This document shows positions 1 to 10,264 of a stretch of DNA of 64,000 nt, piece by piece. This DNA is from Siphonodentalium dalli. Lineage: Eukaryota > Mollusca > Scaphopoda > Gadilida > Siphonodentaliidae. Each line of letters begins with the position of its first letter. The stretch's first letter is position 1. Made by a program: the position numbers and the translations under genes. The notes beneath the pieces were generated by a model. The model searched no databases, was not told the DNA's origin, and worked only from the letters and a program-made list of their open reading frames with translations. The stretch lies in assembly GCA_032622095.1 (NCBI GenBank), contig CP136068.1, forward strand, positions 59,044,025 through 59,108,024, given 5' to 3'.

Positions 1-56
1 TAACTCTGCAAATAAACGATGTGCCGAAATTCTGACGCCTATATTTTCAGTAGCTC

Positions 57-521
57 TTAGTTGCCTACATTCCCAAGAGTTTTCGCGTTCCCAGTCCCAT
101 TATTTTTCTCAGTATGTCCAATTAAATGGAAAACGGCCTCAACAGAAATACAATATACTCCCATATTTAAATATGGAAGTATAATAAAATAGATGTCTTT
201 ATCACAGTCTTTTTCAGACTTGACCACTATATATCTGCCGTACCCAAACATGGACGCTTCACTGAACGCTACCATATTTGGTACCGAATCGCCCAATGCT
301 GTATTCATACTGCTTCTGGTTGTTTTTTTTTCATAAAGTTTTATAGCTGCTACTTGTTCCTGATTTTGCACCATAACTCGGTTTGCCAATGTCACTAGAA
401 GCTGAGCGCACTGATCATCCGTTCCGCATACAAAAAAATCTGACTTATTGACCCGACAATAGAGGCTAGCATGAACTCTCACTAAACTATAATCCTCTGA
501 CAACTTCTCATTGGTCGCCAT
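57..521 (-). CDS. Unrecognised 154-residue ORF, possible neighbour gene or first exon
   Basis: An uninterrupted ORF begins with MATNEKLSEDYSLVRVHASL and ends NVGN before a TAA. I do not recognise the family. The composition is protein-like: alternating hydrophobic stretches (for example DIYFIILPYLNMGVYCISVE), no low complexity and no repeat-family similarity. Five cysteines occur without an obvious zinc-finger spacing. There is no signal peptide or clear membrane segment. The start codon is about 220 bp from the first repeat boundary, and the gene points away from wolframin, so the two could be divergently transcribed. It may be a complete single-exon gene or a first exon spliced out of the window. 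It is longer than most chance ORFs here, but it could still be chance or a retrocopy fragment. Confidence 0.45.
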   Translation of the reverse strand: MATNEKLSEDYSLVRVHASLYCRVNKSDFFVCGTDDQCAQLLVTLANRVMVQNQEQVAAIKLYEKKTTRSSMNTALGDSVPNMVAFSEASMFGYGRYIVVKSEKDCDKDIYFIILPYLNMGVYCISVEAVFHLIGHTEKNNGTGNAKTLGNVGN

Positions 522-741
522 GACAATGACCGCTCCACCCCCAATTTACATTAACTCACGGACTGTGAATACAATTTTTTCGTGCTAATCCAAGTAAACG
601 CGCAAAATATATCGAGATTCTAGCCTGACCATACATACTGGGTTTGCTCCCGAACAACAAAAATAGCTTTCAAATAAGAAAAATAGCCTTCATGAATACC
701 TGTCAATTTTCTTTTTATTGTGTTTAATCCACGGAACTTAA
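522..741. other. Short unique intergenic stretch; possible shared promoter region
   Basis: This is the only non-repeat sequence between the - strand ORF and the first mobile element on the wolframin side. No TATA box or CpG-rich core is convincing. The suggestion that it holds divergent promoters rests only on gene orientation. The wolframin 5' UTR exon was not found, so its promoter could be here or inside or beyond the 742-5580 element. Confidence 0.2.
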
Positions 742-755
742 CCCTTTGAACCCGA

Positions 756-818
756 CTGGCCGCAAAAGCGGCCAGCCAGAAAACGTTCATACACCCGACT
801 GGCCCCAAAAGCGGCCAG
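756..818. repeat. Duplicated GC hairpin near the left end of the piggyBac-like element
   Basis: CTGGCCGC-AAAA-GCGGCCAG (756-775) is a perfect 8-bp stem with an AAAA loop. A second copy at 799-818 has one mismatch in the stem. Both are preceded by ACCCGA. Repeated subterminal hairpins of this kind are often transposase-binding or terminus-associated sequences. Confidence 0.6.
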
Positions 819-1160
819 CAGCATTCAGTGACATAATAAAGCTATGTAACATGTGTATATATGTTATAACCATTGGTATATCCACTTATATCTATGTAAA
901 TGATCCCAAGGAACTTCAGCAGTGCCATGGGTGCATGTGTATGAGTTTGTTGCCGACTAGTTGGAGTAGAAACATGCGCACAGCGCAGAATTCAACAAAC
1001 GTATATACATTATTTGAAGCGATTCGGGTAAAGCTCTACATTGTTGCGCGGTTCGCAGGATTGTAGAAAGACACCATTTCGATCACTCTTTTTGGTTTAA
1101 ATTAGTATTGCATACATAATCAGTGTTCTGTCATATGTGAGGAAGGCGCACGCAGTTTTT

Positions 1161-4100
1161 AGCTCACCTGAGACGAAGTCTCCGGTGGAGCTATAGTCAT
1201 CACTCCTCGTCCGTCGTCCGTCCGTCCGTCCGTCCGTCTGTCTGTCCGTCAACTTTTTCAAAAAACATCTTCTCCTCTGAAACCATCATACCAAATTGGT
1301 TCATATTTGGTGTGGATGTTCCCTAGGTGACTCTCATTCAGATTTGTTCAAATGAGGTCACTGGGTCAAATAGTTGCAAAACCAGGGCCATAATTCTATT
1401 CCTCCACAGTAATTCTTACAACAACTTCTTGTCCATAACCATTGTGCCGATTTAGCTAATATTTGGTATGGAGGGTCCTTGGGTGACTGGTGTTCAGATT
1501 TGTTCAAATGAGGTCACCCAGTCAATTAGTTGAGAAACCAGGGCCATAACTCATAGTAATTATAACAATGACTTCTTCTACAAAAATATTGGGCCGAATT
1601 AGCTTATATTTGGTACTGAGGGACCTTGGGTGACTGGGAATCAGATTTGTTCAAATTGGGTCACTGGGGCAATTAGGGGCAGAGCCAGGGACATAACTCT
1701 AAAAACCAAAAAATTACATTTTTGCATTTTGATCATATTTGGGGTGGATGTTCCCTAGGTGACTGTCATTAATATTTGTTCAAATGAGGTCAGTGTGTCA
1801 AACAGTTGCGAAACCAGGGCCATAACTATATTCCTCCTTGGTAATTCTTATAACGACTTCTTGTCAATAACCATTAAGCCGATTTAGTTTATATTTGGTA
1901 TGTGGGGTCATTGAATGACTGGGGTTCAGATTTGTTCAAATGGGGTCACTGGGTCAAATAGTGGTGGAGCCAGGGCCATAATTCCCCAAAAAATAATAAA
2001 AAATTCAGGAACTCCTTGATCAATTTAACATACAAACAAAAAATATCACCCCCCCCCCCCACATGACCCAGAACCCCACCCCAACCAACAGCATTCCACC
2101 CTATCTCATATCCTAACTCACAGGTAAATAAAGTATATTTATTTAAATTCCCATTACAAGGCAACTCTCCTATGAACTGATAGACATGACACATGGCAAG
2201 GCAGATAGAGAGATAAAGATAGCTTCTGCAGCCTTAGACAGAGTCCACAGGGAGTGTATTCATGTCATCCATAATTTAAATGAGATTAATGGTGTTATCA
2301 ATGAAGCACCCTTGTTGTTTATATTATAACTCAGTGGTCATTAAAATCAGATTAATTTCATTTTCTCAAAGAGTGCCTGGCATTTGTAGAATGAGGTTCC
2401 CAGAGGGTGAATTTAGTGACGCTATCCTACACAGCAGGCTAGCATAACCAAATACACCCTCTGAGAACCTTATTCCGCTTAGGCCTCATCTTCTGGGAAG
2501 TATCTTAGAGTCTCAAGATCTCATTCTGCTTAGGCCTCATCTTCTGGGAAGTATCTATAGAATCAAATTTACATTGTTGTTAGTTAAATTTCCCTTCTAG
2601 GAAGTTTCTGTATCCCTTAATTTGCAGAAGATAAAATTCATGATTGAGGTGCCCAATGGGTGAACATCACCAATTTCAACTGGGGAACTTCAATCTTATT
2701 CTAGGTCTTCCATAGCAGTTGAGGGCCTTATCAGAATGAGGTCCTCAGAGGGTGAATTTAGTGATACTAGCCCGCTGTGCAGGATAGCCTCACTAAATTC
2801 ACCCTCTGGGTACCTCATTCTGCAAATAACAGACAGACTATTTCAAAGCTTGATTCAAGGCTAGCATCACCAAATTCACCATTTGGGACCTCATTCTGCT
2901 TAGGCCTCATCTTCTGGGAAGTATCTATAGTATCAAATTTACATTGTTGTTAGTTAAATTTCCCTTCTAGGAAGTTTCTATATCCCCTAATTTGCAGAAG
3001 ATAAAATTCATAATTGAGGGGCCCAATGGGTGAACATCACCAACTTCAACTGGGGAAATTCAATTTTATTCTAGGTCTTCCATAGCAGTTGAGGACATTA
3101 TCAGAATGAGGTCCCCAGAGGGTGAATTTAGCGTCACTAAATTCACCCTCTGGGGACCTCACTCTGCAAATGACAGACACACTATCACACTATTTCAAGG
3201 CTTGTTGTATAATACATTGTGTTGCTTGAGGCCAGGCATACACAATGTAGGAACAGACACGCTTTTTGTGATGCTATCCGGCACAGCAGGCTAGCATCAC
3301 CAAATTCACCCTCTGACGACCTCATTCTGCTTAGGCCTCATCTTCTGGGAAGTATCTATAGTATCAAATTTACATTGTTGTTAGTTAAATTTCCCTTCTA
3401 GGAAGTTTCTATATCCCCTAATTTGCAGAAGATAAAATTCATAAATGAGGTGCCCAATGGGTGAATATCACCAACTTCAACTGGGGAACTTAATTTTTAT
3501 CCTTATCAGATTTGTGAAAATGGGATCACAAAGTCAAATAAGGGCAGAGCAAGAGATTTAACTATTTCACTACATAGTAATTCTTAAAATATGTTTGCAA
3601 GAACTAGTTGGCTTATATAGAATGGAATGTTCTTCCTTGACTGCAATTCAGGTCTATTTGACTGATATTTATGATATGTATGAAGGGTTCTTTGGTGTCT
3701 GGGATTCAAATTTATTCAGATGGGGTCACCAGGTTAAAAGGGTGGGACCAGGGACATAACTATATGTCTCTATAGTAATTCTTAAAATGTCTTCTCAAGG
3801 GATTTTGGACTATTTAGCTTACATATAGTATGGAGGAATCAGGAAGATCCTTTAGTGACTGAGATACAGATTTGTTAAAATGAGGTCAACCTGTCAAGAA
3901 ATGGCAGTCTATGGGGAGTTAACACTTTTGTGTCCAATAAAATCATAGAAATACCAAATTCATTAAAACATCTACCTTGGAACCACCTGACTGATTGGTC
4001 TGACATACATGTATTGTGTTTTGGGTCCATGGATAATTGGGCTTCAAACATGTTTAAATGGTTTTAGAAAAAGGCGCTTGTGAGATTGGAAATTTCCAAC

Positions 4101-4399
4101 AATTGAGAAAGTTTGAGGTGTCGGTTGTGAAATTCCAACCTAAGACTTGGGAGTCTGGATCCCGGTCGGGAGGGGACTTGTTGAGCTGGAGGAGGGGGGT
4201 GATCAGTAGTGTACAGTTGGCAATTTCAAGGTGTTTTTTTACCAAGCTACATACTTGAAGTCTCTCTAGCCACATATCCTGTTTAAATCTACTTCTTTTA
4301 AAGTGATTATGAAAAGTGCTCACTGTTTTGGTCTCCAGAGTCCCAGTCTTATCAGTCTTTGCAGTCTGGTGAGCGACCCCACAGTCATTGACTGTCTTG
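1161..4399 (+). mobile_element. Hairpin-headed repeat, family A, near-complete copy 1
   Basis: The copy starts with the hairpin AGCTCACCTGAGACGAAGTC, followed by a GGTGGAGCT arm, and comes immediately after TTTTT. A GTCC/GTCT microsatellite follows (about 1200-1250). Then come tandem cores of about 170 bp with phrases such as TTTGGTATGGAGG and CCAGGGCCATAA. A block of foldback units follows (2390-3470), built on the inverted phrase GAGGTCCCCAGAGGGTGAAT. The 3' end reads GTCATTGACTGTCTTG followed by TT. The copy at 44336-48194 is closely similar over almost its whole length. No protein is encoded. The - strand ORF at 4054-4482 is repeat sequence. Confidence 0.75.
3104..3166. repeat. Long near-perfect palindrome inside family A
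   Basis: The arm GAGGTCCCCAGAGGGTGAAT plus TTAG is followed by the 5-nt spacer CGTCA and the exact reverse complement. The equivalent at 46863-46927 extends to 30-bp perfect arms. Here the outer part has decayed slightly (CTCACTCTGC against CTCATTCTGC). Confidence 0.85.
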
Positions 4400-5560
4400 T
4401 TTATTTGAGTCGATTTGTTTCGCGCATGCGCATAGGATAAAATGATAAAAATGTATGGATTTTTGTGAAATGATACAATCACATCAAGGATCTACATAGT
4501 ACATAAATTTGTGTTATACAGATGCACGTTTAGACATTGCACCAGAGTAGTACTGTGCAAATGGGTTGCATGGTCACAATACCATCTAGTCCGATCTACT
4601 TGCGCGTGCACATTACAAACACGTGGTCAAATCGTGCATTATTGAGCAATTATGTAAAGTTAGAGACTTGTGGCACCATTTGAACATGACCATCACCGTG
4701 CCCTATAGGCGATGTCTAAAACGGGACGTAATGGCATTGAATGCACAGGGAAGTGGTGTCATTTGATCACTTGGGCTATATGCTTAGCAACCATTGATAC
4801 CGTTAAATACAAACTACATGTAGGTTCAATCTTCTGACCTGATGTATCTCCAGTTTCACAATAATAGGTATTGACTGCATACAAAATGCTGTTTCTTAGC
4901 GCGGAATTATACGACGCTATAAGCTTATGATAATTGCATTATACTTTCAGTTCCGATTAGTTGCTTAGAAACCGTTACCAGGGAGTGATTGTGTGGCAAA
5001 GTATACCGTTCTAAAAAAAATACACAGTGGCCCATGGGAACATGCCTGTAAAATTTCCGACCTGTATCACCATTTGAACATAACCATCAGCATGTGCATG
5101 ACAAGAAAGTCTAAATTGTGGCATAATACAATTGGATTCACAGGGCAATATGGTGTCATTCGATCATTTGGGGTATTTGCTTAGCAACCGTTGGTACCCT
5201 TAAATACAAGTTAGGATCAGTCACATCTGGCCAGATATATCTCAAATTTCACAATAGGGTGTTGACTGCATAAAAAACGCCATTTCCTTGGGCTGAATTA
5301 AGACCGTAAAAGCTATTATAATTTTATTTTACTTTTAATATCGGGACAATAATCGGGTAGATGCCTAGCAACCGTTACCAGGGAGTGACCACGTGGCAAT
5401 GTAACCAGATTGTAAAATAAACAGTGGTCCATGGGGAACATACATCTAAAGTTTCAGAAATGTGACACCGCTTGAACATAAACAACACCATACATCTAAA
5501 CACTGGCCACAATATAAAAAATACCACTGGGAGCCCAGGGTCAGGGTGTCAATCGTTGTG
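4400..5560. repeat. Diverged tandem repeats in the right part of the piggyBac-like element
   Basis: About three units share the ordered phrases CACCATTTGAACAT, AGTGGTCCATGGG-like, GGTGTCATT, and TAGCAACCGTTACC-like. Examples are 4660-4810, 5040-5210 and 5360-5500. There is no coding potential. Confidence 0.55.
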
Positions 5561-5682
5561 GGGAGCCAGGGTTCAAAGGGTTAACAATGGTTTTCCCACA
5601 TAGGCGGACATACATGCCATGAGCCAGAGGCAAAAGTTTGATTAGTAGGTGTGATAATGGTTTTAAATTTATTTACAGGTGA

Positions 5683-5761
5683 ATGGATCCTGGAACGAAA
5701 GATTCAGATAAACTTGTCAAAGCAAGGGTTACTGGCGATCAGAAACCTGTAGTGACTTCAG
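5683..5761 (+). CDS. WFS1: Wolframin, first coding exon (partial gene)
   Basis: The exon runs from 5679, after the acceptor TTTACAG, to a GTACAA donor at 5762. The start codon is preceded directly by an in-frame TGA at 5680-5682, which fixes the N-terminus. It encodes MDPGTKDSDKLVKARVTGDQ KPVVTS and ends in phase 1. The next exon begins GT ACA, so the junction makes Gly, and the joined reading TSG-TAARSR resembles the ARSR segment of the vertebrate wolframin N-terminus. Wolframin is an ER membrane glycoprotein involved in ER calcium handling and the unfolded protein response; this exon is part of its cytosolic N-terminal tail. The short coding length makes this exon less certain than the next three, but phase, context and splice sites all fit. 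Confidence 0.7.
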
Positions 5762-6500
5762 GTACAACATGGATATCCTAATTACAAATGTAGCTCTGTC
5801 AGTTCAATGACATCATGGCTCACTACATATGTTTTTTGCTGAAACTACTGTGGATTTCATTTAAGATCTTATTAAACATGATCAAGGCTGTCGTACAATT
5901 TTTAAAACCGTTGTCATGGCAACCGAGCAAATTTGTATGATGTCTACCCAATTACTTTTGAAAGCAAGACTCACTAATTGAAATATATATAGTCAGTTCT
6001 CTAAAATATAATGTTGTTTGTGATATATGCATGTCAGCCTGTGCGAACTGGCCATCAAGTTACCCCATCTGCATCCACCATATGAAGTGGTATTTGATCG
6101 TTACCATGGCAACGGAGATATATATGGCCAGCCAAATTGTACCTAGCATTTCCCGACAAGTTAGATATGTTTATATAGCAAACATATATATGTGCAGGCA
6201 GTTTTAACAAATCCAACGCGAGATAAGTGGTTAAATGCAAGCATTCCAGTTGTTGAAACCTCAATATTTGGCATGTATATTTAAGCCGTTTCCATGGCAA
6301 CCGCAGGACTTTGTGTGATGTCTACCCAAATTTTTTTGAAAGCATATAACCTACTGATTGAAGTGCACATATAATCAGTTCTCCACATGAAAATCCTACG
6401 GGGGTCAATGGTGGGGCCAGTACTATGTGTCAATATTATGCGTGCCAATATTCTGCTCGCTGTTGCTAAAATGTACATCACTGTACATCATTATTATTTA
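5762..6500. repeat. Start of intron 1: ~190-bp tandem repeats carrying X-box-like palindromes
   Basis: Three diverged units share the phrase CCATGGCAACCG followed by GATGTCTACCCAA. The palindromes lie at 5910-5923 (GTTGTCATGGCAAC), 6100-6113 (GTTACCATGGCAAC) and 6288-6301 (GTTTCCATGGCAAC), spaced 190 and 188 bp. They resemble the RFX X-box consensus. A regulatory role is not shown. Confidence 0.6.
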
Positions 6501-6889
6501 AATATCACCACATAACTACACTGCTTACTACATTTACTTGTTATTGCTCACTTCATCATGATTGCTCACCACATCATTATTACATGCTACAACACTATAT
6601 TCCCAACTGTGGATTAATTTGGTGATTAATATGCACTTAACATATGGGACTGTACACTAAATCCAGCCATTTATGGGACCATCTCATATTAGGCCAATAT
6701 AAATAAATTAATAGATTTACATCCAACTTTTTTAGATAAATGGGACGGGAGCAGGCGGGAGGACGAATTTTATTTTTTATATTTTATTCTGCATAACATA
6801 AAATGGCCATGGACAGTTCTCGATATTGAAGCAGTATCCTATCTTGATTAATGGATCATTGAAATGTGATCGGATGAACTTCATGATTT
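6501..6889. other. Intron 1 sequence without a recognised feature
   Basis: A+T-rich sequence with no ORF or repeat family that I can support. Confidence 0.5.
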
Positions 6890-7071
6890 TTTGTGAAAAC
6901 CCTGTATCAATGCATGCTCTTATATATATGTCGCCCATAGGTTGGCTTGCATATATAAAAGAATGCATTGGCCTAACAATATTTACCTTGCTCTTGTAAA
7001 CCAGTGCATTCACTTATATATGCGAGACTCCCTGTGGGAGACTCGCATATTTCAGAGAATGCACTGCCACA
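6890..7071. repeat. Paired hairpin repeat (copy 1)
   Basis: Two foldbacks are separated by the linker AACAATATTTACCTTGCTCT. The second, 7001-7071, has arms CAGTGCATTC and ATATGCGAG(A)CTCCC closing on a TGT loop, a near-perfect 70-bp palindrome. The same arrangement and linker occur at 22400-22560. It looks like a small foldback element or a structured RNA locus and encodes no protein. Confidence 0.65.
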
Positions 7072-7790
7072 GGATCTTTAATGCTGCAAAAGTGCAGATC
7101 CCGTCATGAAAGAGTTAAGGCATGAGAAAATATTTGCATAAAAGATATGCAAATAAAAAAAATTGAGGAGGGGACTAAAAATAGGGTCGGGAGGGGATGT
7201 AAATCAATCCATATTTTTATATTGGCCTTATACGAAGACCAAGATAACCGTTCCATCTTCTCTTATCAGGCTGTTTTTCATGACATCATTGACAACATGC
7301 ATGGAAATTTTGTCATTTTGGGAATTTGGGTTCATTCTTCCGGAATAAATGTCAAATTGCTATGGATGACCAGGACTGTCGACAGAACATTACATTACTG
7401 GTATTGTGGTTGATTGATGGTAACATGGTGTGACAGTCGTCACTGTCTTGCCATCAAGCCACCACAGTAACTTACAATATTGCTTACAAACCACTATTGC
7501 TCACACATTACGATTTCTCACCCTGTGGCCTATCATTATTTCTTACCACAAACCTCGTCTGTCTCCCGCAAGATCAAGGTTCGAGGAGTTCAGAATGAAT
7601 AATTCATTGATTTTGCTAATGTTCAGTGACTTGTGTCTATCGTGATGTGAGATAAATATGCTGACAATCAGCTTCCTTGCTCTTCGGGGCAATACATTAT
7701 ATTCCAAGAATGGTTGGAAATTTGACAATTTGATAGTTCAAATGCTTCTGTGGAATATTTTCAATGCTATGCCATTACCTAATGTTTTTT
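7072..7790. other. Intron 1 sequence without a recognised feature
   Basis: Short ORFs exist (7147-7413, 7430-7645) but none resembles a protein family and the regions are A+T-rich. I see no repeats that match other parts of the window. Confidence 0.4.
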
Positions 7791-8090
7791 AGTCAAGTTT
7801 TTCAAAAACTCGACTTATGGTTTGGCGAGGGACGGTTGGCGTCGGCGGGCGGGCGGGTGGCGGCGGGCGGGCGGACCTAAAGAATACCTTATAACTTTGA
7901 CATTTGTGAACGGATTCAAAAAATGTTTGGTATGGCAGTTGCTCCCAATGACTATTTACTGCCTTAGTCAGATTCCTTATGTCATTTTGCATTTTTGGTT
8001 TGTTAAAAGCGATCTGAAAACGGATTATGTATACCTAGTAGGTGTGTTTTCGGGATTGACTTGTTTCCATTCTTGAATTTTGGCGGGTCG
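7791..8090 (+). repeat. Hairpin-headed repeat, family D, head and one core
   Basis: The cap AGTCAAGTTTTTCAAAAACT, followed by CGACT, forms a hairpin after a run of T. It is followed by a GGCGGGCGGGCGGG-rich stretch in place of the GTCC microsatellite. Other D heads are at 19864 and 20382. Confidence 0.6.
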
Positions 8091-8092
8091 GC

Positions 8093-8500
8093 CTAAATCG
8101 GGGTCAACATCATTTAGAGAGCGTTTCGTATTTACAGAAAACGGTATATGGTGCCATCTGGCGTATGGTGATCGGTGCGATTTGAAACTTCTCCAAACTA
8201 CTAGATATGACCATTAGATGTATTTTTGAAAATTTTGATGTGATCGGTTCATTCTTGTTGGCTACAGTTGTGATCAAAATTTAACACTGAGCCCTATGGA
8301 GATTCTAGTACTTTGGATAGATGGCGCCATTTCGCGTATGATGATATGCGCGTACTGATATTCCTAAAAAATTCTAAGTATGAAACACAGACGTAGTTTT
8401 AAAAGGAATGGATATGATCAGATGATTCTTGCTGGCTACAGTTGCGATAAAAATTTAGCACTTAACCCCATGGATAATTTCGTGTTATGCTCAAACGTTG
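8093..8500. repeat. Two tandem diverged repeats, 173 bp apart
   Basis: GGCTACAGTTGTGATCAAAA TTTAACACTGAGCCC (around 8260) matches GGCTACAGTTGCGATAAAAA TTTAGCACTTAACCC (around 8433), both ending near CATGG or TATGG. There is no coding content. Confidence 0.55.
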
Positions 8501-8877
8501 ATTGTAATATCACTTATCGGCAATCGTGCGCAAATATATGAAGTTTAACACTCGTGTTTGACCCACTGTAACTATCCGTGATTTAATAGTTGCAACATAT
8601 GATATAGTTATGCCAGTAATTGGCAAAAGTAAGTGTCGAATGGTTTTGTAGTTTCGATAATATGCAGCCTGTTCAATCAAATGAAAATATTCACAACAAG
8701 ACTGTTCACGATGTGATTACATATTATATCATTGTTTTATTTGATACTTGTCTGTATTATTGTCCACGGACTAGTTTTAAAACCACATCATTGATCATAA
8801 CGGGATGTAGTGTCACAAATACACAGGTATAGATGGTAGTTGTTCGCTGTCATTAACTCAATCGTTGTCATAGGAGT

Positions 8878-9864
8878 CTATCCCACATGCACTGAGAGAA
8901 TCTGTGTTTTCGCAGGATTTGTGCTACTGATAAACGGACATTTCGGTGCAGCTGAGATCTTTACTATAGCGGTATAGGCTTTGCTTTCACGCTTCCCACG
9001 TGTTTCGTGCGATAGATAATGGAATGCCATTTTTTCCTCAAGAAGAAAGTCCAAGAATAATGAAAAATCTAAACCAGTTTTGGAAATTTTGTCGCTTCGC
9101 TGTTTTTTCAAAGTCCATTCTCGTCTTTGAATGGGTGGTAACAACCTCTCGATCTCTGTCATCACAGTTGAGTTGTTCATTTCGTGACTCAAATTTGCCT
9201 GTCTCAAATCTAACCAGCAGCGTTCCACTACGTCGGTCATTTTAATAAACTTATCACCATCGCCCTCCGGAATTTCACCTAACATGCGTATGTCATGAAG
9301 TATCACATCCGTGAGCTTCTCATGTCGGCCATACTTGGAATGTAATCGGTAAACCATTTTCGCATAGTCATCATCCACGCCAAGGACAGTTGCTAATGCT
9401 TCCCCAGATAAACAGCTTTTCAGAGCAAACAGAACCTCTCCGAATGTCGGAATCATGTGCCTCTGAAAATCACGGAGGAAACTAGGATATTCTCTAATAT
9501 TTCCAGAGAATATTGGTGGGTCTAGTTTCTTTATTTTCAGCCCACACTCAGCAGTATTGGTATATGACAGTTTAAATTTCGAATCAGATAATTTTGTTCT
9601 TATTGAAACAAGTGACTTGACGTCACACAACTGCTTATAAGATCGGTCCATGTCATCTGCAAGCACTTTCGCTTTCTCACTGCCAGATATGTCATTGATA
9701 ACATCGTCCGTTCGGCATTCGAGGACATCATATGCACCACTCAACTGTTCAAGGATGTCACACACCACCTCCACATCGTTGTCAGTGTAACAAGCTTTCA
9801 GTCGGTTTAATATCCTGGTGAATTTTGCCTTCGAGTTTCCGCGACTTTTCATTCTGTCCTCCAT
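8878..9864 (-). pseudogene. BEL/Pao-like LTR retrotransposon gag remnant
   Basis: A 328-residue ORF. Residues about 110-180 read KKLDPPIFSGNIREYPSFLR followed by FALKSCLSGEA. This is the hallmark of the DUF1759-type gag domain of BEL/Pao elements, whose usual pattern is LPxFSGNxxxWxxFxxxF then LKxxLxGxA. The N-terminal third is helical and would match the coiled part of gag. The expected zinc knuckle near the C-terminus starts (KCPF) but is broken. A +1 shift gives HKSCE, the usual rest of the knuckle, so a frameshift there truncates the protein. No protease, RT or integrase lies downstream on this strand, and I could not find LTRs. It is therefore an isolated gag fragment in wolframin intron 1, antisense to the host gene. 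Confidence 0.7.
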
Positions 9865-9900
9865 CCCTTGCGTTGAAATGTTTCGTGCGATAGATAATGG

Positions 9901-10264
9901 ACGCCAAGGTTGTTAAACAATTTAATGTTTCAACCTGAGAAAGAAAGAAATACAGGAATTAGTGAAATAGCAACAAAAATGTATCAACATCAACTCAACA
10001 TGCATACAAATTAGTATCTCGCACGCAAAAGGATAGTCATTGAATAGTCTGGACACCATCATGAGACACCTCACATTGACAAAGTTCAGACCACACGCTT
10101 GCGACTATTCTATACCATACCAATATAGACCAGTCAAGAATCTCCCATATGCATGTGCTATATTTTCTGCTACAATTCGCCCATATGCATGCGGCAACAC
10201 TATATCACAAGCGAATGGATAGTTGAAAACCATGTCTCTTCCGGGTACGACGAACAGTATTATT
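9901..10264. other. Intron 1 sequence without a recognised feature
   Basis: May contain the 5' leader or LTR remnant of the gag fragment on the - strand. No LTR pair or primer-binding site could be supported. Confidence 0.3.

Larger units (their letters stand above)
742..5580. mobile_element. piggyBac-like element (TTAA target site), no transposase seen
   Basis: A perfect 12-bp terminal inverted repeat, CCCTTTGAACCC, is flanked on both sides by TTAA (738-741 and 5581-5584). A TTAA target and CCCTTTG-type ends are typical of piggyBac-like elements. The two termini are 4.84 kb apart, largely because a family A element is nested inside (1161-4399). No ORF resembles a piggyBac DDD transposase, so it is probably non-autonomous. 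Near the left end two 20-bp hairpins are repeated (756-775, 799-818). The right part is built of about three diverged repeats (see 4400-5560). The right end lies 98 bp upstream of the first wolframin coding exon. The short TIR means chance pairing of two TTAACCC ends cannot be fully excluded. Confidence 0.6.

Noticed and set aside
1197-1250. GTCC/GTCT runs (also 16965, 25868, 26738, 44385, 49265) as CRISPR-like or telomeric repeats
   Set aside because: They are microsatellites at a fixed position after hairpin caps; there are no spacers and the organism is a eukaryote.
4054-4482. 142-residue - strand ORF, with a 121-residue counterpart at 47849-48214
   Set aside because: Both lie in the same part of family A copies 1 and 2. 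The shared reading reflects copy similarity; KTDKTGTLETKT-type repetition comes from CAGTCTT-rich DNA and there is no family match.
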